This document shows, piece by piece, positions 46,968 through 59,354 of a stretch of 60,000 nt of DNA. The position numbers were made by a program, and so were the translations under genes. The first letter of the stretch is position 1; each line of letters opens with the position of its first letter. This DNA is from Tubiluchus corallicola (Eukaryota > Priapulida > Priapulimorpha > Priapulimorphida > Tubiluchidae). The DNA lies in assembly GCA_030141605.1 (NCBI GenBank), contig JAQGDQ010000048.1, forward strand, positions 622,001-682,000, in the 5' to 3' direction. The notes beneath the pieces were generated by a model. The model had not been told where the DNA came from. It was given only the letters and a program-made list of their open reading frames with translations, and ran no database searches.

Positions 46968-48170
46968 TTATGAAAAAAATCCTAAGTGTAAACTAGTAAG
47001 ATGGGTGGGAAAATTTCTTAACACAGTACAAGGGAAGATGCAGTCATTTTTTTCAGTAGTGGACTTCTTCAAAAGTTTCTTCAAAACACTTGGATCTGAC
47101 AACACCTTGTCGCCAGCTAAATCATTCCTCAGTAACATAAATATTCCCTCTACAGAAAGAGTAGGCCTAACACCCACGGTATCAGGTTCTGTTAATATGT
47201 CTGATTTCAAGTATATGGTATGGAATGGCACTTTTAATAAGTTCATCCCTACACATTTTGTGAGTACATCTGTGTTTGCAGAAGACTTCAGACAAAGGTA
47301 AGACACTCTATAATAAAAGGGTCTGTGCCGCAGCAGTATCCCGCAAAATTTTAATAGGTCTTATCATTAATGGAAGATACAGTGTTTCCGTTAATACAAA
47401 AAGCTTAAACTGTTCTATAATATCAGACTCTAACAACAAATTGTGGCATTTCCGCACTGAATACATCAGAAATAACCGGGGGCCAATTTCCCAAAACCAT
47501 CACTAAGTTAACGACGTCATTAACTTAGTGACGGCTTTGTAAGACCGGTCCCGGGTTTAAAGTTGTTGTGCATGCATTAGGGAATCTTTTAGAACATTTT
47601 TCTTCCTTTTTACATCGAGACCAACATTTAGAAGTCAAATGACCTTACTTTGTGCAGTAGGTACAAGTGGATACAGGCCTAAATGTTTTACCTTGGTCAA
47701 GTTTTGCAGAAAACTTTCAGTAAAGTTTTGTTTTACTGTTTCTTTCAGAAAAATCTGATTTGATGTCAGATTTATAAAATTTAGCGCCTGGCCTAGTGAG
47801 TCCAATGTTAGTGTTGGTGTGACTTAACTTGTGCGTGAGCGCATAATCATCTGTCATATTGGCTGCTTGACTGAATGTTTTTGTTTTGTGCTCATTTAAA
47901 TGTATCTTGTCAGAGTCTTAAACTCTTCTAATAAGATCAACTATTTATGATAATCAAATTTTTGTGAAGTATTCCTCCTGTCTAATAATTGTTTTTTCTG
48001 TCTTTCAAATTCAGCATGTGTTTGGTCAGTTAGTTTTTTCAGCCCGCGAAGCCGTGGTTTGTAGGCTTCTGGTACTAATTCATAATCTCCCGAAATTGCC
48101 TTTTTAACAGTATCATAATCACTACATTGTAACTGGACGTGGCATTTGACATGGCCGAATATACTTTATT
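46968..48170 (-). pseudogene. Ty3/gypsy gag-protease remnant
   Basis: On the minus strand, from right to left: a gag segment with DYELVPEAYKPRLRGLKKL and TDQTHAEFERQKKQLLDR (around 47975-48125), then LILLEEFKT; a CCHC zinc knuckle (C-X2-C-X4-H-X4-C, with an internal stop, near 47645-47680); a protease-site motif IKILRDTAAAQTLLL (near 47319-47355, DTA for the usual DTG); and GVRPTLSVEGIFMLLRNDLA with GDKVLSDP (46968-47200). This is the gag-to-protease order of Ty3/gypsy elements. Stops, frameshifts and an inserted palindrome (47474-47557) break it. RT, RNase H and integrase are absent. The 135-codon plus-strand ORF at 46894-47301 is its antisense shadow. Confidence 0.8.
47474..47557. mobile_element. 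84-bp palindromic MITE-like insertion
   Basis: A near-perfect palindrome centred on GACGTC (47513-47518). Inner arms TCACTAAGTTAA and TTAACTTAGTGA match exactly, and the outer arms (AACCGGGGGCC and GGTCCCGGGTTT) match with a few changes. It interrupts the gypsy gag-protease remnant between the zinc knuckle and the protease motif, so it inserted later. Confidence 0.75.
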
Positions 48171-48319
48171 GGCTCTACCAACTACATCACTTTGTATGTA
48201 GAAATAAAGTACAAAAAAATAGTAGCTGCATTTTTTCACAAGCGTTCGGTATATGTAACGAGTGAGAATTACGATGCCTGTCAATGCAGAAATGGCGTTG
48301 TATCCAAATGACTCATGTG

Positions 48320-48600
48320 TCAAGATATCTTTTGTCCAAATGACCTAAATGTCCAAATTGCCTTGTGTCCGAATTACCATGTGTCCATGTGGCCTAAGTT
48401 ACAAAATAGCCTTGTGTCCAAATGACCTGTTTCCAAATCGCTTGTCTCAAAAATTACTTGTGTGTCAAAATAGCCTTGTGTCCGAATTGCCTGTGTCTAA
48501 GTTGAGTGTGTGTCCAAGTCACTTTGTGTCCACATGACCTATGTGTCCAGCGTGCTTTGTGTCCAAATAACGTATGTGTCATGTCTTGTGGCGAATCGTC
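48320..48600. repeat. Degenerate minisatellite, unit about 16 bp
   Basis: About 16-17 diverged tandem units of the type TTGTGTCCAAATGACC, with the variable part mainly at AATGACC (AATTGCC, AATAGCC, AAGTCAC). No spacers, so not a CRISPR array. It lies just right of the gypsy remnant. Confidence 0.9.
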
Positions 48601-50449
48601 CTATATGTAAATGTCTGCCCACCATTTCAGAACACCCACACTAAAACACCCACAATGATGGTCTGCATTATTGAAGCTTTACCCTTGCATGACTATACAT
48701 TGTACTTTCCTTGCATTTTCTCGGCATAACTAATGTAATTATGACGTATTCGGTAACTGTGCTTCGGTCACTGATTACTGTTAGGTAGACCTGTGTAATA
48801 GTTATTGATTACACGTAGTCATTTATTAGTGAGCCTGCTGCTATGCTAAATTATGGACTGGGTTGATCCAGGATTAGTTAATTTACATACGGAAGCGGTG
48901 CTCGAATTGAATATATATGGGGGCATACGCCAAATATTGTAAAAAAATAAATGCAGATGTGTGACTAGTTTCACATGACATATAATAAGTAAAAAATTGA
49001 GTGCGAATAGAACACGCGTTAAGACTCTACTGTGTGTAGCCATCAAAATTATCACTTTTATTACAAGGCACCGCACCGCATGCAGAGAAGTATGTTTGAA
49101 GTTTGTAACTAGGCGGGTAGGCCCGCGAAAATTCAAAAAGTTGCTTCCTGAGTTTCAAGTGCGGAAAATGAACCTTCAGAGGTAGTTTCAGATGCGGATC
49201 AAATGCGGATCCAATGTTTATTGCCGACAAGCCAAACGTCAGACGCTAAGATAGTTTTGTCGCAGGGCTGTGTGAGAAATGAAGTTACAAATTAATAAGA
49301 AAACGCAAATGGTAAATGGGTGGCAATAATCAGTCCCACAAAACTCACCAATTTGTTCAGAATAGATTTAAAGATTTTTAGATTTAGATAACAAACTGTT
49401 ATTATTGTTGACAAAAATTGAAATAAAAAGAGTAATGAAACAAGTAGAATTGTGAAAAACTGTTTTAAGCTGTATAGTTTACTTTGTTAAAATTTTACAG
49501 TTTGAGCACTATGCTCAAGCTGCTGCGTCTGAGTCTTGTGACTCGTATCTGAAATCATGGTCATAGTCTAGAAATCAGTTTTATGTTTTTTGGTTGGTTT
49601 AGAAAGATTCGTCTAGAAACACAACATTAACAAAGCAAAATTGAAACCAATTTGTTTTTCAGTTTGGTTAGTGCATACCTAGTAAGTAACAGTACTACCT
49701 GGAAAATGCGAGTTCCTTAAAATATGACCACTACTTGGAATGTTTGTGCATCATTGACTGGGTTGAGCGAGTGGCTGTCAACGAGTAAGAGTTTGTGAGA
49801 CTGAGCAAGGGAGGTATGGCTTGAAAAAAGCAGGTTTGAAATGTTGTCCACAAACACGGGACTCTTGCCTTAGTAAATTGACCATTACATCCTAGTACGC
49901 ACACCTATTAGGCGTACAGTTATTTTGCAAACGTCAAGTGATAAATTAAGTATATCATTACAAATAAACAAAATGTTAGTTATCTGTTATGCAGTTTAGA
50001 TATTCTGTTAGATAAGCTAAGTACTTATCTCACTTAAGGCGTCAAATACATATATAATACAGAAACTTACTTCATTCATTTATTTTATGGTCGAATAACA
50101 TAAACAATTTCAGTTCGCTTTCAGAAGACAAGCAAAGCATAATGCCTCATTGGTGCATGTCATCAGTGGTTTATTCTGATAAAACTGAACAACTATGACT
50201 GCCGATCAGTCACAACGCTTTTTTACTATTTGCTAAGACAAATTCTTTTCTTCAATTTGTTTTCTATTTTTCATGGCCCATATAAACTGTGGTAGTGTTA
50301 TCGGGGCCATCCTCATTTAAAACACCTTTGTTTGATCATTTACTGGCTCTTTTTACACAGCTTCTGCTACTTTTAGAAGACAGAGGTTGCAGTCCAATGT
50401 TCTCAGAGCAACAGTAATAGCTGAGTGGTTCTTGACGCTAAGTTAACCA
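48601..50449. other. Non-coding stretch
   Basis: No gene or clear repeat recognised. ORFs of 62-96 codons near 48846-49230 overlap on both strands and look like chance. Confidence 0.5.
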
Positions 50450-50660
50450 GTACTGGCCTGGCTAGTAAGTAAATGGGTGACAACCAAGAAAGCTCTGGGT
50501 GGGTGCGTCTGCCATCCCACAGCATTTTTCTAGTTTGGGGGGATGTATTGGCATCCGAACATGGATAAGACACGTCTGTCAGTTCAGTGTTTTATTTTAG
50601 GTAATTATTCTTGATAAATACACGATTCTAGTCCCTCATAACCAAACAAATTTCTTTGGT
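50450..50660. repeat. Dispersed SINE-like repeat, copy 4
   Basis: GCTAGTAAGTAAATGGGTGA and AAGACACGTCTGTCAGTTCA with GTGTTTTATTTTAGG match the copies near 6.65 kb and 25.4 kb in the same order. Confidence 0.5.
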
Positions 50661-52049
50661 TTGCTTCCTGCCTTACAAATTGCTGAGTCAACTTCACGAC
50701 TAGATTGACCATTTCTGCATATTGGGTACAGCGCTTATTTATTGTGCAGTGCGTATGCTAGAAACAGGCATAGCAAAGTTATCTTTTAAGTAGGAATGCC
50801 TTTGAATATGTAACATTAAAATAGCCAATGGAACTGAGCTTCCGAGGTAATAAATCTTTAAACTAAATCATTTATAAATAACAATGCTTGAGCTTAAGTT
50901 CGTCATTTGTTTTCAAACTATGGTATAATGTTGGTCATTGTTTTCCTTTAAAATGGGGAAAAATATAGATGTCGTGCATGATTTATCATGCAATTTTTCG
51001 ATTGTGTGCTCATTTGTGAGCTCTGCTACGTTTGAGTGGTTCGCAGATATATGCTATTTTTCTCAATTCTGGCATTTTATAAGAATCGTGAGACGTTTGG
51101 CATTCAATTTAATGGTTGTTTCATTTTTGCAAGTGCGCGCTGTAAGGTAGTATGTTAATTATTAAACATCTGTTGCTGTCATATGACCCACAGTAACTGT
51201 AGTGACGTGCTGTGACTTGCCTTTTGTCGCAACATGGGAGTAATGGTATTGGTGACTTCATCACGTTTACTTGATGTGATGGCTGAAATGTAAATCTGAT
51301 GGTTTGATACAAAAAACGGCTTTACAGAAGCTGGGCCAGTCAAAAGGCCGTTTTAATTCTTCGTGTCAGCAAACTAGATAGCCATGTGTGTCGGAAATGG
51401 CTTTCCGATTATGATTAATGGTTTAACTTTGCTGTAACTTAGGATGGTATTGCGAACGTAAATGTAATGACAGGTTTAGCTAGAATAATTTAAAGCCATG
51501 CTCGAATAACATGCTTGCTATTTCTGTATGATAATGTTACAAGCCATTAACTTCGTAATTAGTCACAAAGTGGGTCTTGATTCTTGAATTCTTGCCAAAC
51601 TAGATTTTCTATGTTAGGACTACATAAGCTTAGTCAGTGAGAATGAGGGAGTTCCTACCTGAAAACTGTTATTATGGGATACAGGGCATATATATGTTTT
51701 CCCACTTGTATGTGCGCAGTAGGTAGTTACAGTAAACATGTAAAATGGTAGCGTTTAGATTATATAAACAGAAATGTTATTTACAGTTAAAACTTTGATT
51801 AAAACTTTAATTTAAAACTTTAAAACTTTGATATTTTGTACTAACTTGTACTGTGACGCCTAAAAAATTTGTTGTCGTCCGTCGGCATCATTTAAAAACC
51901 AGTAAAATTAGGAAAACTTCTCGACGATGTGTGAAATTTGAAAGTGCAGTCTCGTAGTGTGCGCACAGAACGTTAATCCATCCACAACTAAAAAGAAATG
52001 GCCGAATAGTCAGACACTCGGGACTAGCTGGGTAGTTGTTATGAGACAC
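50661..52049. other. Non-coding stretch
   Basis: No gene recognised. AAAACTTTGATT/AAAACTTTAATT words repeat at about 51788-51832. Confidence 0.5.
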
Positions 52050-52176
52050 TCACAATAGTATTGTTAAAATTTACTAGTTAGGGTTCCACAGTGTTGCGAG
52101 AATATTAAAAATCACAATAGTATTGGTAAAATTTACTTGCCAGGGTTTCTACAGTCATGCGAGAATATTAAAATAA
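52050..52176. repeat. Tandem duplication, unit about 63 bp
   Basis: CACAATAGTATTG.TAAAATTT, AGGGTT, and GCGAGAATATTAAAA occur twice in succession with a few differences. Confidence 0.8.
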
Positions 52177-52569
52177 GTCTTTAGTTAAACATATAATGAA
52201 ATCAAAGATATTGCTAGTGATTCCTGGCGTTATTAGTTTGAACAGTGAAGGTACGTTTGGAGTCGCAGCAAATAAGGAACGAATCATGCTATTTCTACCC
52301 TGTATACTTCCAATGTTGAAACCATATATAATAAGGGTCTAAGATATTGATTTTTATACATATTGCCTCAACCAAGACCCGTGGCGCTTGTGGCCAGCAA
52401 AGTTGAAAATATCCCAAGCCTACTGGGAGGTTATACTTAGATATGTTTCAGTGCTCATGAAAAATGTTAGCAGGATTTAGTAATAAAAGTGTGATAAACG
52501 TCTAGTGTAATTAGTAAAATCAATTTAAAGTCGCAATCATTTCATGGTTGGGCGTTCCCATTTTGAACG

Positions 52570-52882
52570 CCAATTCTTTCACCAATGACGTCATTCATTG
52601 GCTGAAGAAAAGCAGCCAACTGTCAGTTTCTGTCAAAAGTATAAAAAGTTTTTACATAAATAGATAGCTAATTTTGTGATATTTTTGCATGAACGTTAGG
52701 TAAGCTGGAGAAGTTTGAATTAGACGTGCGCTTACGGAAAGCCACGAATCCTTTACGAAAAGTCACGGAAGTCCGCCAGTGACGTCGTAATATTTAAGTG
52801 AATGGCGGCTACCACCGCGTCAGAAAATTTCTATATAGCGGTAACACAAATTAATTTTATGCTTTATAGACAGTTTCTATGA
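52570..52882 (+). promoter_or_regulatory. Promoter-like CpG-richer patch with short ORF
   Basis: CCAATGACGTCATTCATTGG (52582-52601) combines a CRE palindrome with CCAAT boxes in both orientations. About 170 bp on there is ACGGAAGT (ETS-like) and TGACGTCG, then AATGGCGGC with an ATG at 52802 opening a 26-codon ORF (MAATTASENFYIAVTQ). This is how a TATA-less promoter and first exon could look. No downstream exon was found, so it remains a guess. Confidence 0.25.
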
Positions 52883-52989
52883 AAATTTTTTTGCTATATT
52901 TGTTTAAGTTTAAGTGATAATTGTAAAATAAACCTAACATGCTAAATGACTTGTCCCTTTTATAAAGAAAATTCTGTTACAGGATGAAT

Positions 52990-53540
52990 GCATTCTGTCG
53001 AAAGAAGCTACTTTGAATTGAATAAGGTTGTAGCTAATATTTTCTGGTAAATGATTCCCCAGATAAGGGGTCCAAGAAAAAACTATATTATTAACCGGGT
53101 GTCTTGTATCAAGGAATGTCCATGGTAAAAGTGAGAGTAACTTTAACAGAACGAGTACTCAAGTACTCAAAGCAGAAACATGCCGAGAGCACCTTCCTTA
53201 AAAGCAGCAATAAATGGACTTAATGTATGACCTTCAATGAAAAGATCGCAGTACTGAGTCGTATAAACGTAAGACCTGAGTGGATTGACCATACGATTTT
53301 GCAATCTCTTAAGAGTATAAGGGCCAAGGTAAGACATTAAGGCAGCTGAAGCAGTTTGCGTGTGACTGTAGTACTTCTTGCAAGGTTGTTCCGATAGTGG
53401 ATTTGTTTTGCTTGGGACTATTGACATATTTCTCTGTGGGAAGTTAAAAACAGTGGGCAGCGGACTAGATGAAAATTGACGAATTCAGCCCAGATATTGT
53501 TAAAGAGATCCAGTGCTTTTAAACCGGCTTTGAGGGCTTA
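52990..53540 (-). pseudogene. Probable LINE 3' remnant
   Basis: On the minus strand, LGPYTLKRLQNRMVNPLRSY (about 53230-53330) recalls the LQNR.VR motif after the RT domain of LINEs, and farther on FLGPLIWGIIYQKI recalls the GP.LWN.LP C-terminal motif, in a different frame. It is very degraded; alternative readings are possible. Confidence 0.4.
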
Positions 53541-56500
53541 CCACCTGAGCAGCTACTAATTACTTTAATAAGGTTGATTTCATCGTCTGCTAAACACCGT
53601 TTTTTATAATGATTTTCATCCATAACAAGATCAATATTGCCTTATTAACGGTGCTTTATGAACTTTGCCCGTATTAGGCATTCTGTTGCTACTCCTTGGT
53701 TGGACATAACAAACCAGCCAAGCTTCCCGAGGGAGTGCATCAGAGAGAAGAATATATCTAATTATAAGCTTTTTTTCCGATTGAAAGCTTTGAGCTGTTG
53801 CAAACACCTCATAGCGTTATGGAAGTTATATTAGCATGACCTTTGCGTCGCTACATGAACTTAGTTTTCGAAATGATGATGTCACTTGTTGCTGCAGCAA
53901 CGAACAACATTTTGCTTCAACAGCCAAAAGCTGACTTGCTTCGTCTACACTCCGAATAATACTTCGACCTGAGCGCTACACTGCAGATCAAAATTAGGTT
54001 TACGGTTTAAAAATTATTTCAAGTTTGACCACTAAAAACAGGAAACGTTGAAGCGACCTTGACCTAATAGTCTGACATGATTTGTCAAAAGATGTACTTT
54101 TTCGCATGTCCGCGCCAAAATTGCTTGTAAAAGAGTAATTGTCCGAATCTGCCATTATTGATCTTGACGGTTACAAAATGTTCATCTTCACTTCACAAGG
54201 CCTTCAAAAGCATAATCTTTAGTCAGAGCTATATTATGTGGTGTTATAATTATAAGATAACGTAAGTATTGTTATCTCAGTAAGACTCCCTGCTCTTTGA
54301 AGCCTGCGGCATGAAAGTAAATGAACCGGTACGGCTTCCGCAAAGCGAATAGGGCTATAATGTAAGATTGCTTCATGCAGTGTCAGCTTGCGTCCAAAAA
54401 TTCACCTATCCAATGAATTTGTAATAAGCCTAGCTCAAAGAGCATGATCATTAAGATTGTCACATCGGAAAAAAAACATCTGTTGCCTGACCTTCCTTTG
54501 CCAAACAGATTTTAAAAACACATTGAAGATTCGAAGCAGCTGGGTTGACTCGAGCCAACAGCATATTGCGTTGCTTTTAGCGTCTCTGGCTCATGCTTTT
54601 CAGATGCTCAAGCATTCGACACATCGAGATCTGATTCACTAATAGCTAAGCAATTTATGCATAAAGATAGTAATGTAATACAAGCGCTGCGTGTGTATCA
54701 AAATCCTTATACTTGGTGCAGACAGATCAGCTATTGGCTAGAGATACTCTGTTAATAACAATCATGAATTGCCACCTGGGATTTGATGAAGGCATTTAAT
54801 CCGAGATTAACATTTCGCCGTGACTATTGCTTTACTCATATGTGACGTTGAATACTCAAAGAAAGCATTTTAGTAAACTCCGAACTTCTGTTTACACCAA
54901 TATTAATTAAAATTACTTTACGACATATAATCAAGTGCATAATCGTCGTCTACACATGCAATTACAATTCATTCACGAACATGAGAAATAAAAATCAGTA
55001 ACAACCGCATTTGTTATATGTATATATAAGAGAAAGGAGCGAATGATGAAGCTGTTTTTGGAATGATTTGGGGCTCATAATCTAGTTATGTAACATGATT
55101 TACACTACTAGACAAAACTACTAGACACCTAGACAATTGTGGGTGTTTAGGTCATGGGCACAGAGTGAATGCTGAATTTACATGCAAGTTGATGCAACCA
55201 ACTGTGCGGGCAAATTATGCATGACCGGCCACTTATCCCAACCATAATTTAATTAAGTTTCTTTTGGATTTTATAGTTTTAATCCATTACCTATTAATAG
55301 CATACGTCATAGTTCTACTATTCACAAATTCGTACGAAGCTTACATTCACTCGTAGTCGGATATCTAGTAACTAGATTAACGTATAGTCAAAGAAAGGAA
55401 CTGCGATTGAATCTTATTAAAATACCCATTGGTTTTATAGCTCTGTCATGTGCGATTCGACCACTTGCTATATAGCCTTGAATCTCATAAACGCACACAT
55501 TGCGTTTTCAAAACTTTTAGACTGTTTCTTTGCTTGTCTATGATTACGTGTTACATTAAACTAATTATCTTCCATTATTTTTACTGGTTATACTTCTTAC
55601 TAACTACTTTCTCCCGTCATCGAGCTCATGAATAAACTCCGTACATGTGATGCAATGGATAATACCTGGGTTCAACCATTGAGTTCCGTAAATTGATGTA
55701 ATTGTTAAGGCAAGTATTCAACTATTAAATAGCTATAATTATTGCGAATGTCAAGAGGCAACCAGAAATTTGCAGTCGCTTTGTATTATACCATTTGCAG
55801 TTGGTAATTTTGTTAGTATTGACTGTCTGATGGCTTCTATTCGTTTTCAACAGTACGTATGTTTACTGTGGATCATATCTTCTATCATTAATTGTTTCAC
55901 TATTGAACAGGTTGTCACGCAAACCTGTATAGAAATAAACGATAGATTCTCTTTTTATCTGAGACTGTAGCTTAGCTTAGCGTGTAGCTTTGAGAAGAGG
56001 GCATATTAATAATGTGCTGCATATTGTATAATTCGCGAACTTATGAAAATGCGGGCTGCCTGTGAGTCACCATTTATTTTATTTCTGGTTTAATTTCCAT
56101 AAACCGCAAAGCGTGTGAGTCAGTCCTTTTGCTCACAGGTTTCAATAATGTATGATACTGAAGCAGCCTTACGTTGATTTCGCCATGTGCAAACCGCCAT
56201 TTAAGTTTTAATTTATGTTTTGGTTTGCTTAATTCCTTAATGAAAACCAATAACACTGTATGTATCTAATTTTAATTAACATTTTAAAGGATTCTTGCAC
56301 AAATTTCGGCACGCTTAACTGTAAAAATCTGAGTATCGTAAATAACGAAAAATGAATTGTGATTCCAATTAGAACTTTTCAGTCCTGATTTCCTTATTTT
56401 CGCACATCCAAGCAGGTAGATATTTACAAGTGTTTTGATAATGTATGCATTTTTAAATGATAAGAATTAATTTAATTGCGTACTAAAGCTTTTTATGCAG

Positions 56501-58086
56501 GTCGGCTCTTTACAAATAATGATCCAGTATCCATCGATACGGCGCTGGTGGCGGAACTGGAACGTAATTAATTGTAAATGACAATCTCTAAGATGTACCA
56601 GAGACAACAGATAGAGGTGTATTATACACGCTAAGATGTATGACGGGATGTATGTTGAAGTTTCAAGATCCGATTCCATATCAGAGCCAACAATGTTAAT
56701 GATTCGTTCCTGTATATCTGTTCAAATGTAGTAATTAAATGAAGTAAATGTAGTTAAATGAAGTAAGATGTCAGCACTTAGGAGCATTTACCTTTATATG
56801 ATAGCAATAACTCATACAGAAAACGGACAGAAAGACTTAAACTTTTAATTATATTAATACGTTTTAAAAGTAAATTAGGGTAAATTGCATGTGGAATAGA
56901 TATGAATGTACTCTATCACACCTACTTTGTAATTCAAAGTAGCTGGTTCAAATCCAAGCTCACTTCAGACTTTCCACATGTCTCTCCTACGGTAAAGTTT
57001 AATTTTAAAAATTCAGTAAATCTGGGTTTATTTCGTCACGCCAGCGTATAACGTAATCTGATAAATATTCTACTATTTTGTTCGCCTATTTTTTATTTAT
57101 ACTAAGTTTATCTATTTAGTTTTTGTTTACGTTATTTATATTCCTCACCGAAGTTCATTATTATAAACATTAATTAGGTATACTATTCACATATGCATAT
57201 GCATATAATATTATTCAAACATTCACATATTTATTTATTTATATTCATGTATGTAAATGTATGTTGGGTGGTGGGGAAAATGCGCAAAAGTTTAGACTAC
57301 AATAATTTTAAAATCAAGTAGTGTACCGTACAAAGTTGACATTTCAGAGCATGATATTACAATATATTAACTTTTGGCTGTGAAAGCTACAAATTTTAGT
57401 AGTCTTAAGTTATTGGGTGGGGGGGGGGGAACTATTTCATGTTAAAAAATAAATGCCAGAACAATGTCAGCTAATCATCCGTTGAAAAACATCAATACAG
57501 GACAGCAAAGCAATTAAGAAGTGAACATTTGTTGTCAAGAAAAAATGGGACTTAATCTTCCGAACTATCGTGTCTGGAATTTCCTTGAAGAGGTATATGA
57601 TTGAGTCGACGGCTGCACAAAGGCTGATGCAGAGGAATCGAATATTTTTTAGAAATTTTCAGAAATTTTCGAGCGCAGGGACTAAACACCCCTTGAAGAG
57701 TGAGAAACTGCAAATCGACTTTTGGAAGAAACACCTTCGTCTAGTTTGCATTGAAAATGGAAGACTCATAGCGCATTTGCTGTAAAATTTAACAATTACA
57801 ACATACAACATTTTTCCGACATTTATTTTTTATTTGTTAACTTATGTATCTCTCGAAAAATCTGAGGAAATGACCTAAAAATTTGGTGTTTTATACAAAA
57901 GCGACTGTAATGTCGGCGTGGTATTTTTCAAGCGACCCCGTTATTTTCTTTTAGTAGGGCTGTATCGTAATCAAAATTTCGACACATTTTTTGCTGCACC
58001 CGACATGCATATACTGTAACTATATATATATATATATAATTTTCTATATAAAGTTTACCCATATTGACGTTTACTAAAACTAAGCG
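53541..58086. other. Non-coding stretch
   Basis: No supported gene. A B-box-like AGCTGGTTCAAATCCAAGC is at about 56940-56959. A G11 run is at 57419-57429 and a (TA)9 tract at 58021-58038. ORFs of 60-71 codons (for example 54457, 55770, 57570) have no family resemblance. Confidence 0.5.
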
Positions 58087-58395
58087 TTGCTAAGTTTTAT
58101 AAAATATAGAGTACTTAAACCCAAAGGCATGTTTTTATGTCACAACACATTACTACATATTCCCCCATCCAAGACCATTAAGTGCAAGCTTCAAGGGCGG
58201 ATGTTTGCAGCTGCTCAGCTATTAAACTACTTACCGGAATTTTTCTCTTTGGTCTTTTGTTTGAAATTAACAATCGAACATGTCGTTATGAAGTTTAAAA
58301 CACTATCTTCTTACTTCACAACACTTTACAATACGACTGCGTTTTTCTGCAGAATTCTGAACACATTTTCAGCGACTACTGTAAAGAGGCAGTGA
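58087..58395 (+). pseudogene. Possible LINE C-terminal remnant
   Basis: A 102-codon frame contains QGRMFAAAQLLNYLPEFF followed by MKFKTLSSY. This resembles the G.R.F..AAP.LWN.LP...FK..L ending of LINE ORF2 proteins, with the tryptophan lost. No RT block lies upstream. It could equally be chance. Confidence 0.3.
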
Positions 58396-58924
58396 GTGTG
58401 AAAGAGCAGAGAGAAACTGTGCTTGACAGCCTAGCTACGCTTTATCACAATCAATATGATTATAGCTGCGCATCAGATATCGCCGACTCCATGGATCATC
58501 CTTGATAGCCTGTTGTACCACTAAGCTTCACCGGTGAGGTGGAAAGAAGCAGCATTCCCTTGTTTGGGGTTTGGTGGCTGGGTGGTCACGGTATGTGCTT
58601 GGTTGCGAAGTTTGCCAAAGCCAGGCTTGCACATTAAATAGATGATTGACCAATGGAAAAGTTTTTAAGGCAGTTTTATCTATCATGCTACTGTTGTCGA
58701 CGGAGGACGTGTAGGCGTCCGAATGTAGCTAACAAACCCGTCACATATTAGAGGATTATCATTGGTAATGAGGTAGATTTCAGTCGTGTCACAACCATTC
58801 AGCATTTGCAGTAAAGTTAGTCTTTGAATGCTGGATTTTGCTCGGAAAAAAGGATATACTTATTCCTCGCTGGTAATCAGCGCTAGTTATGATTTAGCGT
58901 AATGACTATGATACTGTGAGGAAA
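58396..58924. other. Non-coding stretch
   Basis: Slightly GC-richer than its surroundings, but with no ORF or repeat that I recognise. Confidence 0.4.
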
Positions 58925-59130
58925 AGAGAGCAGCATTACAGGTTTCATTTGGGAAGAAGAGTTAATAAAAAGTGAACAACAGGCTTCATTTGGAAAGAAG
59001 AGTAAACACGAGCATAGCAGCTGGCGTCATTGGGTAAAATAAGGTAATAAGAGCTCAAGAATGCACTTCACTTGAGAAAAATAGTAAGCAAGCTCTCAAC
59101 AACAAGTTTCTTGATTAAAAAGAGCAAAAA
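58925..59130. repeat. Degenerate minisatellite, unit about 40 bp
   Basis: About five diverged units of the type CAGGTTTCATTTGGGAAGAA followed by GAGTAAA-like ends, for example at about 58938, 58980, 59020, 59060 and 59100. Confidence 0.6.
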
Positions 59131-59308
59131 GAGCAATACATGACTTGTATATAGCGACAACACTGAAAATGTGAAAAAAAACTCGCATTTTGCTCAATAT
59201 CTTGGGGTTGGGGTTATTTCTTTTTTTTCTGTAACTTTTCCCTGTGACTTTTCTGTGACTTTTTTTACCTGGATTCAATAAAAATGTATTGATAAAATTA
59301 CTAACAAC

Positions 59309-59354
59309 GCACATGGTACTTTTATTAGCCTGCACATGGTATTTTTATTAGCCT
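59309..59354. repeat. Two 23-bp direct repeats
   Basis: GCACATGGTACTTTTATTAG and GCACATGGTATTTTTATTAG stand head to tail, each continuing CCT. Confidence 0.85.

Noticed and set aside
46894-47301. Plus-strand ORF of 135 codons
   Set aside because: The opposite strand carries the gypsy protease-region motifs, so this is an antisense shadow.
48320-48600. CRISPR-like regularly spaced repeat
   Set aside because: The units are head to tail without spacers, degenerate, and the genome is animal.
53167-53427. 86-codon minus-strand ORF as an independent gene
   Set aside because: Its LKRLQNR motif and the flanking frames fit a degraded LINE better.
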